This document shows, in pieces, positions 7,894 to 16,821 of a DNA stretch of 64,000 bases. The stretch comes from Ignavibacteriales bacterium (lineage in GTDB: Bacteria > Bacteroidota > Ignavibacteria > Ignavibacteriales > Ignavibacteriaceae), in assembly GCA_016707115.1 (NCBI GenBank), contig JADJIH010000006.1:186001-250000 (forward strand), given 5' to 3'. The position numbers and the translations under genes are program-made. Each line of letters opens with the position of its first letter. Position 1 is the stretch's first letter. The notes under the pieces are model-generated. The model ran no database searches. It was not told the DNA's origin and saw nothing but the letters and a program-made list of their open reading frames with translations.

Positions 7894-9213
7894 TTATGCC
7901 TTAGCAGTGTTAAAAGATGGTTTGTGTCCTTTTATACCATAATAAGCTATGTATGCATAACAAAGTATTGGTAAAAAGAATGCGTGATGAATTCCAATAT
8001 TGTCTGCAAGCAAACCTTGTATTAAAGGAATAATTGCTCCACCGACAATTGCCATACAAAGAATTCCTGAACCCTGTCCTGTATGTTTTCCCAATCCATC
8101 TATTGCAAGAGTAAAAATTGTTGGGAACATAATCGAGTTGAATAATCCTACAAGAAGGATTGACCACATTGCTATTGAACCGAATGTTGCCATAGAAACA
8201 GAAACTAAAATTGCAGCAACAACTGCATTAAATGCTAAAACATAACCAGGATTAATTTTTCTTTGAACTGCTGATCCAACAAATCTGCCGACCATTGCGC
8301 CGCCCCAATAAAATGAAACTAATTTTCCTGCTTCAGATTCTACAAGTGAGCTATCCAAAAAACTAAAGTACTTAACTAAAAAACTGCCAATAGAAACTTC
8401 TCCGCCTACATAAACAAAAATTGCAACTGCACCTAAAACCAAATGCTTATATCCCCAGGCACTTTTATGATGATGATCAAAACTTCCGCCATCACCAGCG
8501 CTGGATGATTGAGAAGCAGCCTCTATCTGAGGTAATTTAGTTACTGCAAAAAATGCAGCGATCAAAAATAATACAGCAGCTAAACCTAAATAAGGATATT
8601 GAACTGCAACTGCTTCAGCAATTTTATAAGCCTCAACATCTGCAAAGTTCATAGTTTTTAATTCATCAGCAGTTTTACAGCGGTTGTTAAAAATTAAAAT
8701 TGAACCAAAGTAAGGTGCTATTGTTGTTCCAAGTGAATTAAATGCCTGGGTTAAGTTAAGTCTGCTGGAAGCGGTTTCAGGTTTACCAAGAATTGCTACG
8801 TAAGGATTTGCAGCTACCTGAAGAAGTGTAATGCCTGATGCCATTATGAAGAAAGCAAAAAGAAATAATGGATAAGAACGAATACCTGCGGCAGGATAAA
8901 ATAATAATGTTCCGATACCTGCAGTAACTAATCCTATTACAATTCCTTTTTTGTATCCAATCTTTTCAACAAGTTTACCTGAAGGCAGCGATACAACAAA
9001 GTATGCAAAGAAAAAGCAAAACTGAATCAACATTGATTCAAAGTAGCTTAATGAAAAAACATTTTGCAGATGAGGAATTAGAATATCATTTAAGCAAGTT
9101 ATAAAACCCCACATAAAAAACAAAGAAGTTAGAACAATTAATGCCGGCGTATAATTTGCATTGCCGCTACTTGAAGAAGTTACATTTGTTGTTGAAGGAG
9201 ATGAAACCGCCAT
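7894..9213 (-). CDS. MFS sugar:cation symporter of the FucP/GluP family
   Basis: A 439-residue, 12-helix inner-membrane transporter. The first helix region FMWGFITCLNDILIPHL is diagnostic of the FucP/GluP branch of the MFS (fucose:H+ and glucose/galactose transporters), as is the loop GKLVEKIGYKKG between helices 2 and 3. A hydrophilic, histidine-containing cytoplasmic loop lies between helices 6 and 7 (about residue 235-255). The short serine/threonine-rich N-terminus is variable in the family. CGGAG eight bases ahead supports the ATG at 9213. It is the first gene of an operon with the ROK kinase, pointing to glucose or galactose uptake. A candidate sigma-54 promoter lies about 80 bases upstream. 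Confidence 0.9.
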   Translation of the reverse strand: MAVSSPSTTNVTSSSSGNANYTPALIVLTSLFFMWGFITCLNDILIPHLQNVFSLSYFESMLIQFCFFFAYFVVSLPSGKLVEKIGYKKGIVIGLVTAGIGTLLFYPAAGIRSYPLFLFAFFIMASGITLLQVAANPYVAILGKPETASSRLNLTQAFNSLGTTIAPYFGSILIFNNRCKTADELKTMNFADVEAYKIAEAVAVQYPYLGLAAVLFLIAAFFAVTKLPQIEAASQSSSAGDGGSFDHHHKSAWGYKHLVLGAVAIFVYVGGEVSIGSFLVKYFSFLDSSLVESEAGKLVSFYWGGAMVGRFVGSAVQRKINPGYVLAFNAVVAAILVSVSMATFGSIAMWSILLVGLFNSIMFPTIFTLAIDGLGKHTGQGSGILCMAIVGGAIIPLIQGLLADNIGIHHAFFLPILCYAYIAYYGIKGHKPSFNTAKA

Positions 9214-9919
9214 CAGTTACTCCGTGAATTGTTTAAATATATTGTTAGTAAAAACCGACACTTTAATTACTGTTTGAAAACATTAAACTTATCCAATTAT
9301 TATGCCCAATATTTAATTTTTAAACCTGCTCTCTTGTGTATCTAACGAGATTTTTTGAATAGCTGCATTTATTCTCTTATTATTTTAATAAACAAAGCTT
9401 ATTAAATTGATAAGCAGCAAGAAGTGCTCGATAGGGGAATGTATTTGATTGGATTTGGAGGGAATTGATCCCTGCCATTCCTTATAATTTTATAAACTTG
9501 CTTATTAAATGGATCGGAGTCAGATCGTACAATAATAAAATACATTTCGAAGGATACGCCGAAGTGAATTAGCTGACTGAATAATGATTGCCAACTAAGT
9601 AATATTATTTTACTCAAAAAGATTGAGCCCTAATAATTTTATCTAATTCGGGTTTCTTTTTGTGACAACTGAATAAATGGACTGAAATGTTTTTTTGCTT
9701 GGCAAAATGTAAATGGTTTAAAAAATCTTTTAGAATCCTGAAGTCGCTTAAACTAAAGAGAATCTGATAAATGATTCAACATCTCTATAACATGATTTTT
9801 GAATTTTCTAATCTTACCCGATTTTTGACCAGGTTTCAGTAAAAATCTTAGCGAGATAAATTCTATATTTAAGCCATTAAAAATCAAAATTTAAGCTGAT
9901 TCAATTGGATTAGATACAG
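9214..9919. other. 706-base divergent intergenic region with inverted repeats, no convincing gene
   Basis: This is the largest gene-free stretch. It separates the minus-strand MFS operon from the plus-strand sensor cassette, so it must hold two promoters. It contains a perfect inverted repeat GCTTAT-TAAATTG-ATAAGC (9397-9415), a direct repeat GCTTATTAAAT (9397-9407 and 9500-9510), a hairpin AGGGA-ATTGA-TCCCT (9459-9473) and a long-range inverted repeat AATGTATTT / AAATACATT (9438-9446 and 9538-9546). A 71-residue open frame on the minus strand (9402-9617, TTG start, no ribosome site) has no family features. The 9390-9610 core may be a decayed mobile element or a structured leader; I cannot tell which. 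Confidence 0.5.
9292..9307 (-). promoter_or_regulatory. Candidate sigma-54 promoter of the MFS-glucokinase operon
   Basis: Read on the minus strand the site is GGCATAATAATTGG: GG, ten bases, then GG. The -24 half (GGCA) fits the sigma-54 consensus; the -12 half is TTGG where TTGC is expected. It lies about 80 bases before the MFS start codon, which would give a leader of roughly 70 bases. A very similar word (GGCATTATTGTTGT) stands before the GH2 gene at the other end of the sigma-54 activator cassette. The mismatch in the -12 half keeps confidence low. Confidence 0.3.
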
Positions 9920-11236
9920 ATGAACATTGAGAAAATATTTTATATTATTCTAAGCACGGTACTGGTTACGGTATTTATACTGTTTACATTTATATTTTCG
10001 CCAAACCAATTCAATTCAGAAAACTCATCCAAGCAAAAAACCATTTACTTTGTAGATCACATTTCATCAGCTCATCAAAAGGTAATTGATTTATTTAATG
10101 AAAAGAATAAAGGTTCTTTGCGGGTGGAAACTATAAATCTTTCGTTTGATAAGTTTAGTACAAACGAACGCAAAGAACTTTTAGCAAGATATTTAAGAAG
10201 CAAGAACAACAGAATTGATATTTTTTCTGTGGATCAGATTTGGGTTCCAAGATTTGCAAGATGGGGCGTGCCGATACAGCAATTTTTAGACAGCACAGAG
10301 ATTAATTCAATTATTCCCAACGCGCTGGAAACCTGCTATTATAAGGATTCGCTTGTTGCCGTTCCTTTATATATAGACATTGCTTTGATGTTTTACAGAG
10401 ATGATCTGTTAAGAAAATTTTCTGATTACCCCGAATTAAAAAAACAGCTTGATGAATCAATAACCTGGGAAAAGTTTATTGAGTTAAGTAAAAGATTTAA
10501 CATCAACACAAATCCGTTTTATATTTTTCAGGCGGATGATTACGAGGGTTTGATCTGTTCATTTACAGAATTAATGGCAAATCAAAATAATCCGGTTGTA
10601 GATGCAAACGGTAATTTAAAATTAGATACACCGGAAGGTAAAAAATCACTTCAGTTACTTGTTGATCTTGTTAACAAGTATAATGCTTCACCAAAGAGCG
10701 TTACTTACTTAAAAGAGAATGAAAGTTATAACCTCTTTGCAAAAGATAATGGTGTATTTATAAGAAGCTGGCCGAGTATGATTGATAATGATAATGAATT
10801 TATGAATGATGAAATGAAATCAAATTTAAGAATGGCTCCAATGCCTCATTTTACGGGATCAAAACCCGGTTCGGTTTACGGCGGCTGGAATTTGATGATC
10901 TCAAAATTTTCAGAAAGAATTCCTGAAGTAATAAAGTTTACCAAGTTTTTATTGAGTGAAGAATCACAAAAAATTATGTATGAAGAAGGCGGATATCTTC
11001 CCACAACTAAAACACTTTATGAAGATGAAGAGTTTATTAAAAAACATCCTGAACTTGAATTCTTTAAAACACTTTATAAAACCGGAGTACACCGCCCGTT
11101 TTTAGAAAGCTATACAAATGTTTCGGATATTTTATCTTTCTATCTTAACAAAGCTATAAAGAAAGAAATATCTGTTGATGAAGCTCTTAAGGAAGCAACT
11201 AAAAAGATTAATGATAAGGCAATTTTAGTTAAGTGA
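9920..11236 (+). CDS. Membrane-anchored extracellular solute-binding protein (sugar type, SBP family 1)
   Basis: A 438-residue protein with one N-terminal membrane helix (about residues 6-27) and no lipobox or clear cleavage site, so it probably stays anchored and faces the periplasm. The body is a type-1 solute-binding fold of the kind used by sugar ABC importers: HQKVIDLFNEKN, DIFSVDQIWVPRFARWG, a central segment VPLYIDIALMFYRDDL, SVYGGWNLMISKFS, and EEGGYLPTTK near the end, the usual sites of the hinge and ligand aromatic residues. No ABC permease or ATPase gene is near. It lies 7 bases before a histidine kinase gene, which is followed by a sigma-54 activator, so it more likely presents a sugar to the kinase than to a transporter. 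Ligand unknown. Confidence 0.85.
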   Translation: MNIEKIFYIILSTVLVTVFILFTFIFSPNQFNSENSSKQKTIYFVDHISSAHQKVIDLFNEKNKGSLRVETINLSFDKFSTNERKELLARYLRSKNNRIDIFSVDQIWVPRFARWGVPIQQFLDSTEINSIIPNALETCYYKDSLVAVPLYIDIALMFYRDDLLRKFSDYPELKKQLDESITWEKFIELSKRFNINTNPFYIFQADDYEGLICSFTELMANQNNPVVDANGNLKLDTPEGKKSLQLLVDLVNKYNASPKSVTYLKENESYNLFAKDNGVFIRSWPSMIDNDNEFMNDEMKSNLRMAPMPHFTGSKPGSVYGGWNLMISKFSERIPEVIKFTKFLLSEESQKIMYEEGGYLPTTKTLYEDEEFIKKHPELEFFKTLYKTGVHRPFLESYTNVSDILSFYLNKAIKKEISVDEALKEATKKINDKAILVK

Positions 11237-11243
11237 TTATGTT

Positions 11244-12722
11244 ATGAGTGAAAAAAGATTTTTTGAAAAAATAAAAGAATATCATTTTGAGTTTAAGCAC
11301 GTTACTGTGCTTTTTATAATTTTGTTTGCGTTTCAGCTTATTGTTTCTTTCATCAACAAAGCGGCGGTAAAAAGTTTTTTAAGTACAACGCAGGAATGGT
11401 ATCAAAAAGATTCCGCTGAAGAAATTGCAAATCTTACTACTACTTCATTAGAACTTGTGCTGGAATCGATTGACACAAAAGCAGTGATCAGCAGGGAAGA
11501 AGAAAATAAAGTTATACAGGCTTTTAATATTATATTCAGTCAGCAGCAGCTTAAACACAATATACAGGGGCTTTATATACTTACTCGCCTTGGTGATGAA
11601 GTTTATGCAATTGATGATGGAAAAGCTTTGTACAAATTTCTTTTGCATCACAATAAAATTGATGAACCAGTTGATGCGAAGAAAAAAAATATTGTTGAGA
11701 TGTACAAAAAGATTGAAGCTGAATTAAGTTCTACTGAGCAGATAAAAAGTATTATTACTGATAAAAAGAACTTCAACATTTTTGTTCCGTTTGTTTTGCG
11801 TGGTGAATATATTGGTGCTATTTATATGCAGAATACTCCCGATTTTAGTTTCATCAGCAACACGGTTATAAGCAACTATGATGAAACATCAGTTATTTAT
11901 CTTTCGCTTATTTTGTTTGGATTGCTCGCAATGTATTTTATTTCATCATACACTGTAAAGGAAAGAGATGATACACAAAAAATGCTTTTTGATGAACACG
12001 AAACGAATCTAAAAAAACAAATCAATTACGATAAGGAATTGGTTTTTACAAAAAGGATTTATCACACGCATCACAAAGCTGAAAAGATAATGGGATTTAT
12101 TAAGGAAGATCTTAGAACATTATCTGCAGAAAACATTAATGATATTAAGTACCGTGTTTCTAAGTACTCAAATTTTATTTCGCGCGTAATTTATGATATG
12201 AAATGGTTTGATCCGCCATTGCAGACAATACGCAATCAGATGTTCCATACTAATTTGAATGAAGTAATTAAGTTTATAGTTGAGAATATCTTTTTAAGGA
12301 TAACATCTAAATCGAATGTTTATGAAATTAAGATGGAAACCGATCCCAAAATGCCTCTTGTTCCAATTAATGAATTTGTAGTTTGGGAAATTATTGAACC
12401 GCTTATTCAGAATAGTATTGATCACGGCGGTGAAAACAATATTATTATAAAATGTAAAACTAAATTTGATGAACAGAACAATAAATCTTATATAATTATT
12501 GAAGACAATGGTATTGGAATAAAGAAAGAACTTTTAAGTACTAATGAAAATGGAATAAAAAATCTGTTCTTAGAAAATGTTTCAACTAAGGAAACCGGTT
12601 TGCAAAACTCAGGTTATGGTTGTTACATTGCTTATGAAATATCCAAAAGATGCGGATGGGATATTGATGCTGAGAATATAAATGAAGGCGGATGCCGGTT
12701 TACAATAACAATCTCTAATTAA
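11244..12722 (+). CDS. Sensor histidine kinase with unusual dimerisation region
   Basis: A 492-residue membrane protein: helix 1 at about 18-37, a periplasmic sensor domain of about 180 residues, helix 2 at about 217-236, a short coiled-coil-like linker, and a C-terminal HATPase domain with N-box Asn390 in NSIDHG, G1 box Asp421 in DNGIGI and G2 box GYGCYIAYEI. The region where HisKA normally sits reads RIYHTHHKAEKIMGF (His274, 276, 277) and lacks the usual H-E-[LIV]-[KR]-x-P box; one of these histidines is the likely phosphoacceptor. The gene follows the binding protein by 7 bases and precedes the activator by 14, so the three form one operon. The natural model is that the anchored binding protein controls this kinase. 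Kinase assignment is firm, the phosphoacceptor is not. Confidence 0.85.
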   Translation: MSEKRFFEKIKEYHFEFKHVTVLFIILFAFQLIVSFINKAAVKSFLSTTQEWYQKDSAEEIANLTTTSLELVLESIDTKAVISREEENKVIQAFNIIFSQQQLKHNIQGLYILTRLGDEVYAIDDGKALYKFLLHHNKIDEPVDAKKKNIVEMYKKIEAELSSTEQIKSIITDKKNFNIFVPFVLRGEYIGAIYMQNTPDFSFISNTVISNYDETSVIYLSLILFGLLAMYFISSYTVKERDDTQKMLFDEHETNLKKQINYDKELVFTKRIYHTHHKAEKIMGFIKEDLRTLSAENINDIKYRVSKYSNFISRVIYDMKWFDPPLQTIRNQMFHTNLNEVIKFIVENIFLRITSKSNVYEIKMETDPKMPLVPINEFVVWEIIEPLIQNSIDHGGENNIIIKCKTKFDEQNNKSYIIIEDNGIGIKKELLSTNENGIKNLFLENVSTKETGLQNSGYGCYIAYEISKRCGWDIDAENINEGGCRFTITISN

Positions 12723-12736
12723 ATGGAAAATGTGAA

Positions 12737-14209
12737 ATGATATTTGATGGTAAAAAAATAAATCTGCTTCTGATTGAAGATGAAGACTATGATGTAAGAA
12801 GGGTAATGAATACCGTAAAACCTTTCGAGGAGCGAATCAAAGTTCTTGATATTGTTTCGAACGGAATGGCCGCTCTTGAATTGCTGCAGAGTAAAAAAGG
12901 CAAGTTTGATGTTGTGATAATGGATTATCAGATTGCCGGCGGATTGATGGGTGAAAATCTGATTACAAAGATTAAAGAGATTGATACTTCTGTTCAGATA
13001 ATTGTAATAACAAAAATGACAATCAATCTTACTGATTACAATTTTGCAAATAAACTTATTAAGGCAGGAGCATTCTGGTACTGCACAAAATATCCGGGTG
13101 ATATTGAAGAGTTTATTTATCAGCCAACTGATTTTATACTTAGCATATTTAACGCTCACGAAAAATGTTTACTTGAGCGTGAACGGTACAGATCATATCA
13201 AAAGCTTCACAAAAATGTTGAAGATACTTTACTACAGAAAAAAATTGTTGGTGAATCTCCGATAATGACTGAGCTAAAAGGAGAAATTAAAAAGTTTGCT
13301 CAGAGTAATGTTAACACACTAATCAGAGGCTCATCCGGTACCGGTAAAGAACTGGTTGCATTTAATATTCACTACACAAGCGATCGCAAATATGAAAACT
13401 TTGTAATAATAAACTGCGGCAGCTTACCTAGCCAGTTAGTTGAAAGTGAATTGTTCGGATATGAAAAAGGTGCATTTACCGGTGCAGATAAAAAGAAACT
13501 TGGATTATTTGAAATTGCAAATCACGGAACAATCTTTTTAGATGAGATTACAGAATTGCCTTTACCTGCGCAGGTAAAATTACTTCGTGTAATACAGGAA
13601 GGTGAAATTGAAAAGATCGGGCGAACTGAAAAAATAAAAGTTGATGTTAGAATAATCGCCGCAACAAACAGGAATGTAGAAGAAGAAGTAAAGGAAAAAA
13701 GATTCAGGGAAGATCTTTATTACAGATTGAATGTACTACCGATCTTTGTACCAGATCTTAAAAAACGTGTAACTGATATTCCGTTATTGATTGATTATTT
13801 TTTATCGAGCATAAGTATAGATATGGGCAAGGATAAACCTGAAATTCCCGAAGAGACAATGAAAGTATTTATGAATTATGAGTGGCCCGGCAACGTTAGA
13901 GAATTAAAAAATGTTGTGCAGAGAATGCTTTTCAGTTCTGAGGGAAGAATAACTCCGCTTCTTGCAAAACGTGCACTAGGAATTCAGGAAACCATACCGG
14001 AAGCAAACGAATTTGGCTTTGGAGATATTTTTAATATTGAAAACATTCTTCCGTTAAAAGATATGGAAAAAGTTTTACGCGAAAGATATTTTAAGTTTGT
14101 GCGAATTAATTCTGATTCAGATACTGATGCCGCAAAAAAACTTGGATTAGCTCCGCCAAATTATTACAGAATGGCAAAGGAATTAGGGCTTAAGAAAAAT
14201 GAATCATAA
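12737..14209 (+). CDS. NtrC-family sigma-54-dependent response regulator
   Basis: The 490-residue protein has three domains: a receiver domain (about 1-125) with acidic pocket IEDED and phosphoacceptor Asp63 in IMDYQIAGG; an AAA+ domain with Walker A GSSGTGKE (198-205), the sigma-54 contact loop GAFTGA (245-250), Walker B FLDEITELP and the arginine-finger region YYRLNVLPIFVPDL; and a short C-terminal Fis-type helix-turn-helix (DAAKKLGLAPPNYYRMAKELG). With GAFTGA intact it should activate sigma-54 promoters by ATP hydrolysis once phosphorylated by the adjacent kinase. Candidate -24/-12 sites are found ahead of the GH2 gene just downstream and the MFS-glucokinase operon upstream. Target assignment is inference. 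Confidence 0.93.
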   Translation: MIFDGKKINLLLIEDEDYDVRRVMNTVKPFEERIKVLDIVSNGMAALELLQSKKGKFDVVIMDYQIAGGLMGENLITKIKEIDTSVQIIVITKMTINLTDYNFANKLIKAGAFWYCTKYPGDIEEFIYQPTDFILSIFNAHEKCLLERERYRSYQKLHKNVEDTLLQKKIVGESPIMTELKGEIKKFAQSNVNTLIRGSSGTGKELVAFNIHYTSDRKYENFVIINCGSLPSQLVESELFGYEKGAFTGADKKKLGLFEIANHGTIFLDEITELPLPAQVKLLRVIQEGEIEKIGRTEKIKVDVRIIAATNRNVEEEVKEKRFREDLYYRLNVLPIFVPDLKKRVTDIPLLIDYFLSSISIDMGKDKPEIPEETMKVFMNYEWPGNVRELKNVVQRMLFSSEGRITPLLAKRALGIQETIPEANEFGFGDIFNIENILPLKDMEKVLRERYFKFVRINSDSDTDAAKKLGLAPPNYYRMAKELGLKKNES

Positions 14210-14323
14210 TTATTCTTACTTATAATAATTTGGGAGTTGGATTATTACTTTAATAAAAAAAAAATTCAGTTTGTGTAATCGTTCAAAAAATATTTGTAAT
14301 AAAACATTGAATATTACATCTAG

Positions 14324-14339
14324 CGGCATTATTGTTGTC
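14324..14339 (+). promoter_or_regulatory. Candidate sigma-54 promoter of the GH2 gene
   Basis: The site reads GGCATTATTGTTGT: GG at 14325-14326, ten bases, then GT. The -24 half fits; the -12 half is TTGT where TTGC is standard. It lies 42 bases before the GH2 start codon, giving a predicted leader of about 30 bases, and directly downstream of a sigma-54 activator gene. It shares GGCAT-A/T-AT-x-x-TTG with the site at 9292-9307. Confidence 0.3.
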
Positions 14340-14379
14340 ACTATAACATTAATCTAAATTAAAATTTAAAGAGCACTAT

Positions 14380-16713
14380 ATGATTAAAGCACTAACAAAA
14401 CTTGAATACGCCTTGATATTATTTTTATTCTTCTTCACATCTGCATTATTATATTCACAAACTGCCACTCTTGAAGCAACGCTTTCTTTGAAAGATTTCA
14501 ACGGAGTTAAAGTCCCATATCAAAATGGATTTCCAGTCCCATCGTTTGAAAAGAATGTTAGAGAAATTATTGATTTAAAAGGTGATTGGAAAAAACAAAG
14601 ATTTGCTGCTGATGATAATATCACATTAGATAAAAGAGATACTGATGGTTATATAAATTTAATTACAGAAGCAGCAAATAGACATCTCTATATTTATGAT
14701 GACAGCGGTTGGGATACTAAAACATTACCAGCTGTTGAAAACACAATGAATACTTATCCGGATGTTCCTGAATACTATCAAGATGGAGTTTGGTATAGAA
14801 AAAAATTCAATGTTACAGCATCGCAGACAGATACATTTGTAAAACTTATGTTCTATTCAGTTAATTATGTTGCAGATGTTTGGTTAAATGATGTTTACCT
14901 TGGTTATCATGAAGGAGGATACACACCATTTGCATTTGATGTTACATCTGCCCTTAACTATAATGGTGAAAATATTATTGTTGTTAGAGTTGATAATCCG
15001 ATATGGAATACAAGAAATGATATAGTTCCTTATACAGCTTGTGATTGGTTTAATTATACGGGAATAATACACGATGTTTATCTTGAGTTTTCTCATTCAG
15101 TTTCTGTTTTAAGAACCAACATAGTTCCGCAAAATGTTAATGGAGATTTTCAAACTTCAATTGTTATCTCAAATGATCTTGATCTAACAAAAAACGTTAC
15201 AGTTGATGTTGAAGTTTTTGAGGCTGATATAAATGAAAATAATTTTAATGCGGAATCAGCGCATGAAATAGTCGGAGTTCAGGTGCCTGTTTCCGGAGTT
15301 ACTAACAATTCAATTTCTGTTTTAGGTGATAGTGTAAGTGTATGGCAAACAAATCTTAGTATTGCTAATCCAAAATTATGGTCGATGAAAAATCCGAATT
15401 TATATGTAATGAAGGTTAAGTTAACAGTTGATGGAAATGTAGTTGATGAATATTATACTCAATTTGGAATAAGAAAATTGGAAGTTACCAGCGATAAGTT
15501 TTATCTGAATAATGAAACAGTATTTTTAACCGGAGTTGCCAGACACGAAGATCATCCTGTATTTGGTAGAAGCATTCCCATTGATTCAATTTATTCTGAT
15601 CTGTTAAAAGTTAAAAGCGTTAACGCTACATCTTTAAGAACTGCTCACTATCCTAATCATATTCAAACCTATTTACTGGCAGATAGATTAGGAATTGCTG
15701 TAATTGAAGAGATTCCGGTTTGGTGGTTTGATACCGAAGCCGCCTGGAACATTCAGAATAATGAAAGACATATACACGAACAAATGTTCAGGGAAATGGT
15801 TTTTAAAGATTATAATCGTCCATCAATATTTATGTGGAGTACAACAAACGAATGTCTTGATGTAAGCAATAGGAAAATCTTTATAGATAGAGTCAATCAG
15901 GATTTAGATCAGAATTATCCTGATGGAAGATTAGTGACTCAATCGGCCGCAGCGGATAGACCAGGATCAACAGATGACTCGCAACTTGCCTGTGATGTAA
16001 TGGGCTGGACGATGTACTTTGGAGTTTTTCATGGCTCAACTTACTTTACAGGTACTTTTAATTTTCTTAACAGCGTAAAAACAAATCTACCCGGCAAGCC
16101 GATACTTGATACTGAATTTGGTTATTGGTCTTCTGAGGACGGTACTAGTACTCAAAAGCAAAAGGATGTATTTGATTTTACTTTTTTAGCTTTCAAATCT
16201 CATGCAGCTTTAAATTCGAATGGTACGATAAATCCAGGCGGTGCTCTAATGGGTGTTACATGGTGGTGTATTTTTGATTGGTATTCACATCAGCATCCGG
16301 GAGGTTACCAGAGCATGGGTTTATATGGGATGGATAGAGTTACAGCAAAACCGGTTGCTTCTAATCTAAAAACCGGGTACCTGCCGTTTTATAATCTGGG
16401 CGGTACAGTAACAGATGTCGATGAAGAAACAGGATTTATTCCTTCAGAATTTTTACTTGAACAAAATTTTCCAAATCCGTTCAATCCTGAGACTAAAATA
16501 GTTTTTAATTTACCTCAAGCATCAAATGTAAAATTAAAAGTTTATGATGTTTTAGGAAACGAAGTTGGACTATTTGTGAACGAATTTAAAAGTGCTGGGA
16601 AAAATGAAATAGAATTAAATGCGGATGAACTAAATTTATCCAGTGGAGTATATTTTTATAAGTTAGAAGCGGATGATTTTTTTTCAGTAAAGAAAATGGT
16701 TTACCTTAAATAG
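14380..16713 (+). CDS. GH2 glycosidase with T9SS sorting tail
   Basis: A 777-residue secreted enzyme. After the signal peptide (ending ALLYSQ) come the GH2 sugar-binding jelly-roll domain (about 60-215, with DGVWYRKKF), an Ig-like domain, and the TIM barrel with GH2 signature NRPSIFMWSTTNE (acid/base Glu491) and nucleophile Glu579 in LDTEFGYW. The last 85 residues are a T9SS type-A sorting domain beginning LEQNFPNPFNP and ending KKMVYLK, so the enzyme is exported through the outer membrane and probably surface-attached or released. GH2 covers beta-galactosidases, glucuronidases and mannosidases; the wide divergence here allows no firm substrate. It follows the sigma-54 activator gene by 170 bases and is closed by a clear terminator, so it is a single-gene unit likely controlled by that activator. 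Confidence 0.9.
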   Translation: MIKALTKLEYALILFLFFFTSALLYSQTATLEATLSLKDFNGVKVPYQNGFPVPSFEKNVREIIDLKGDWKKQRFAADDNITLDKRDTDGYINLITEAANRHLYIYDDSGWDTKTLPAVENTMNTYPDVPEYYQDGVWYRKKFNVTASQTDTFVKLMFYSVNYVADVWLNDVYLGYHEGGYTPFAFDVTSALNYNGENIIVVRVDNPIWNTRNDIVPYTACDWFNYTGIIHDVYLEFSHSVSVLRTNIVPQNVNGDFQTSIVISNDLDLTKNVTVDVEVFEADINENNFNAESAHEIVGVQVPVSGVTNNSISVLGDSVSVWQTNLSIANPKLWSMKNPNLYVMKVKLTVDGNVVDEYYTQFGIRKLEVTSDKFYLNNETVFLTGVARHEDHPVFGRSIPIDSIYSDLLKVKSVNATSLRTAHYPNHIQTYLLADRLGIAVIEEIPVWWFDTEAAWNIQNNERHIHEQMFREMVFKDYNRPSIFMWSTTNECLDVSNRKIFIDRVNQDLDQNYPDGRLVTQSAAADRPGSTDDSQLACDVMGWTMYFGVFHGSTYFTGTFNFLNSVKTNLPGKPILDTEFGYWSSEDGTSTQKQKDVFDFTFLAFKSHAALNSNGTINPGGALMGVTWWCIFDWYSHQHPGGYQSMGLYGMDRVTAKPVASNLKTGYLPFYNLGGTVTDVDEETGFIPSEFLLEQNFPNPFNPETKIVFNLPQASNVKLKVYDVLGNEVGLFVNEFKSAGKNEIELNADELNLSSGVYFYKLEADDFFSVKKMVYLK

Positions 16714-16737
16714 TTTTGGGTTATTAGAAAAACATAT

Positions 16738-16770
16738 AGAGCAAGTGTTAAAATTTAAAACACTTGCTCT
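16738..16770 (+). terminator. Rho-independent terminator of the GH2 gene
   Basis: Perfect 12-bp arms AGAGCAAGTGTT / AACACTTGCTCT surround a short A/T loop and are followed by T's, 24 bases past the GH2 stop. Confidence 0.88.
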
Positions 16771-16821
16771 TTTTCAACCAGGAAGGTGTACATTTTAGGA
16801 ATATTCTATGTGTGAATTTTC

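Noticed and set aside
9402..9617. 71-residue open frame on the minus strand in the 9214-9919 spacer
   Set aside because: It needs a TTG start, has no ribosome site, no family motif and overlaps the inverted and direct repeats of the spacer.
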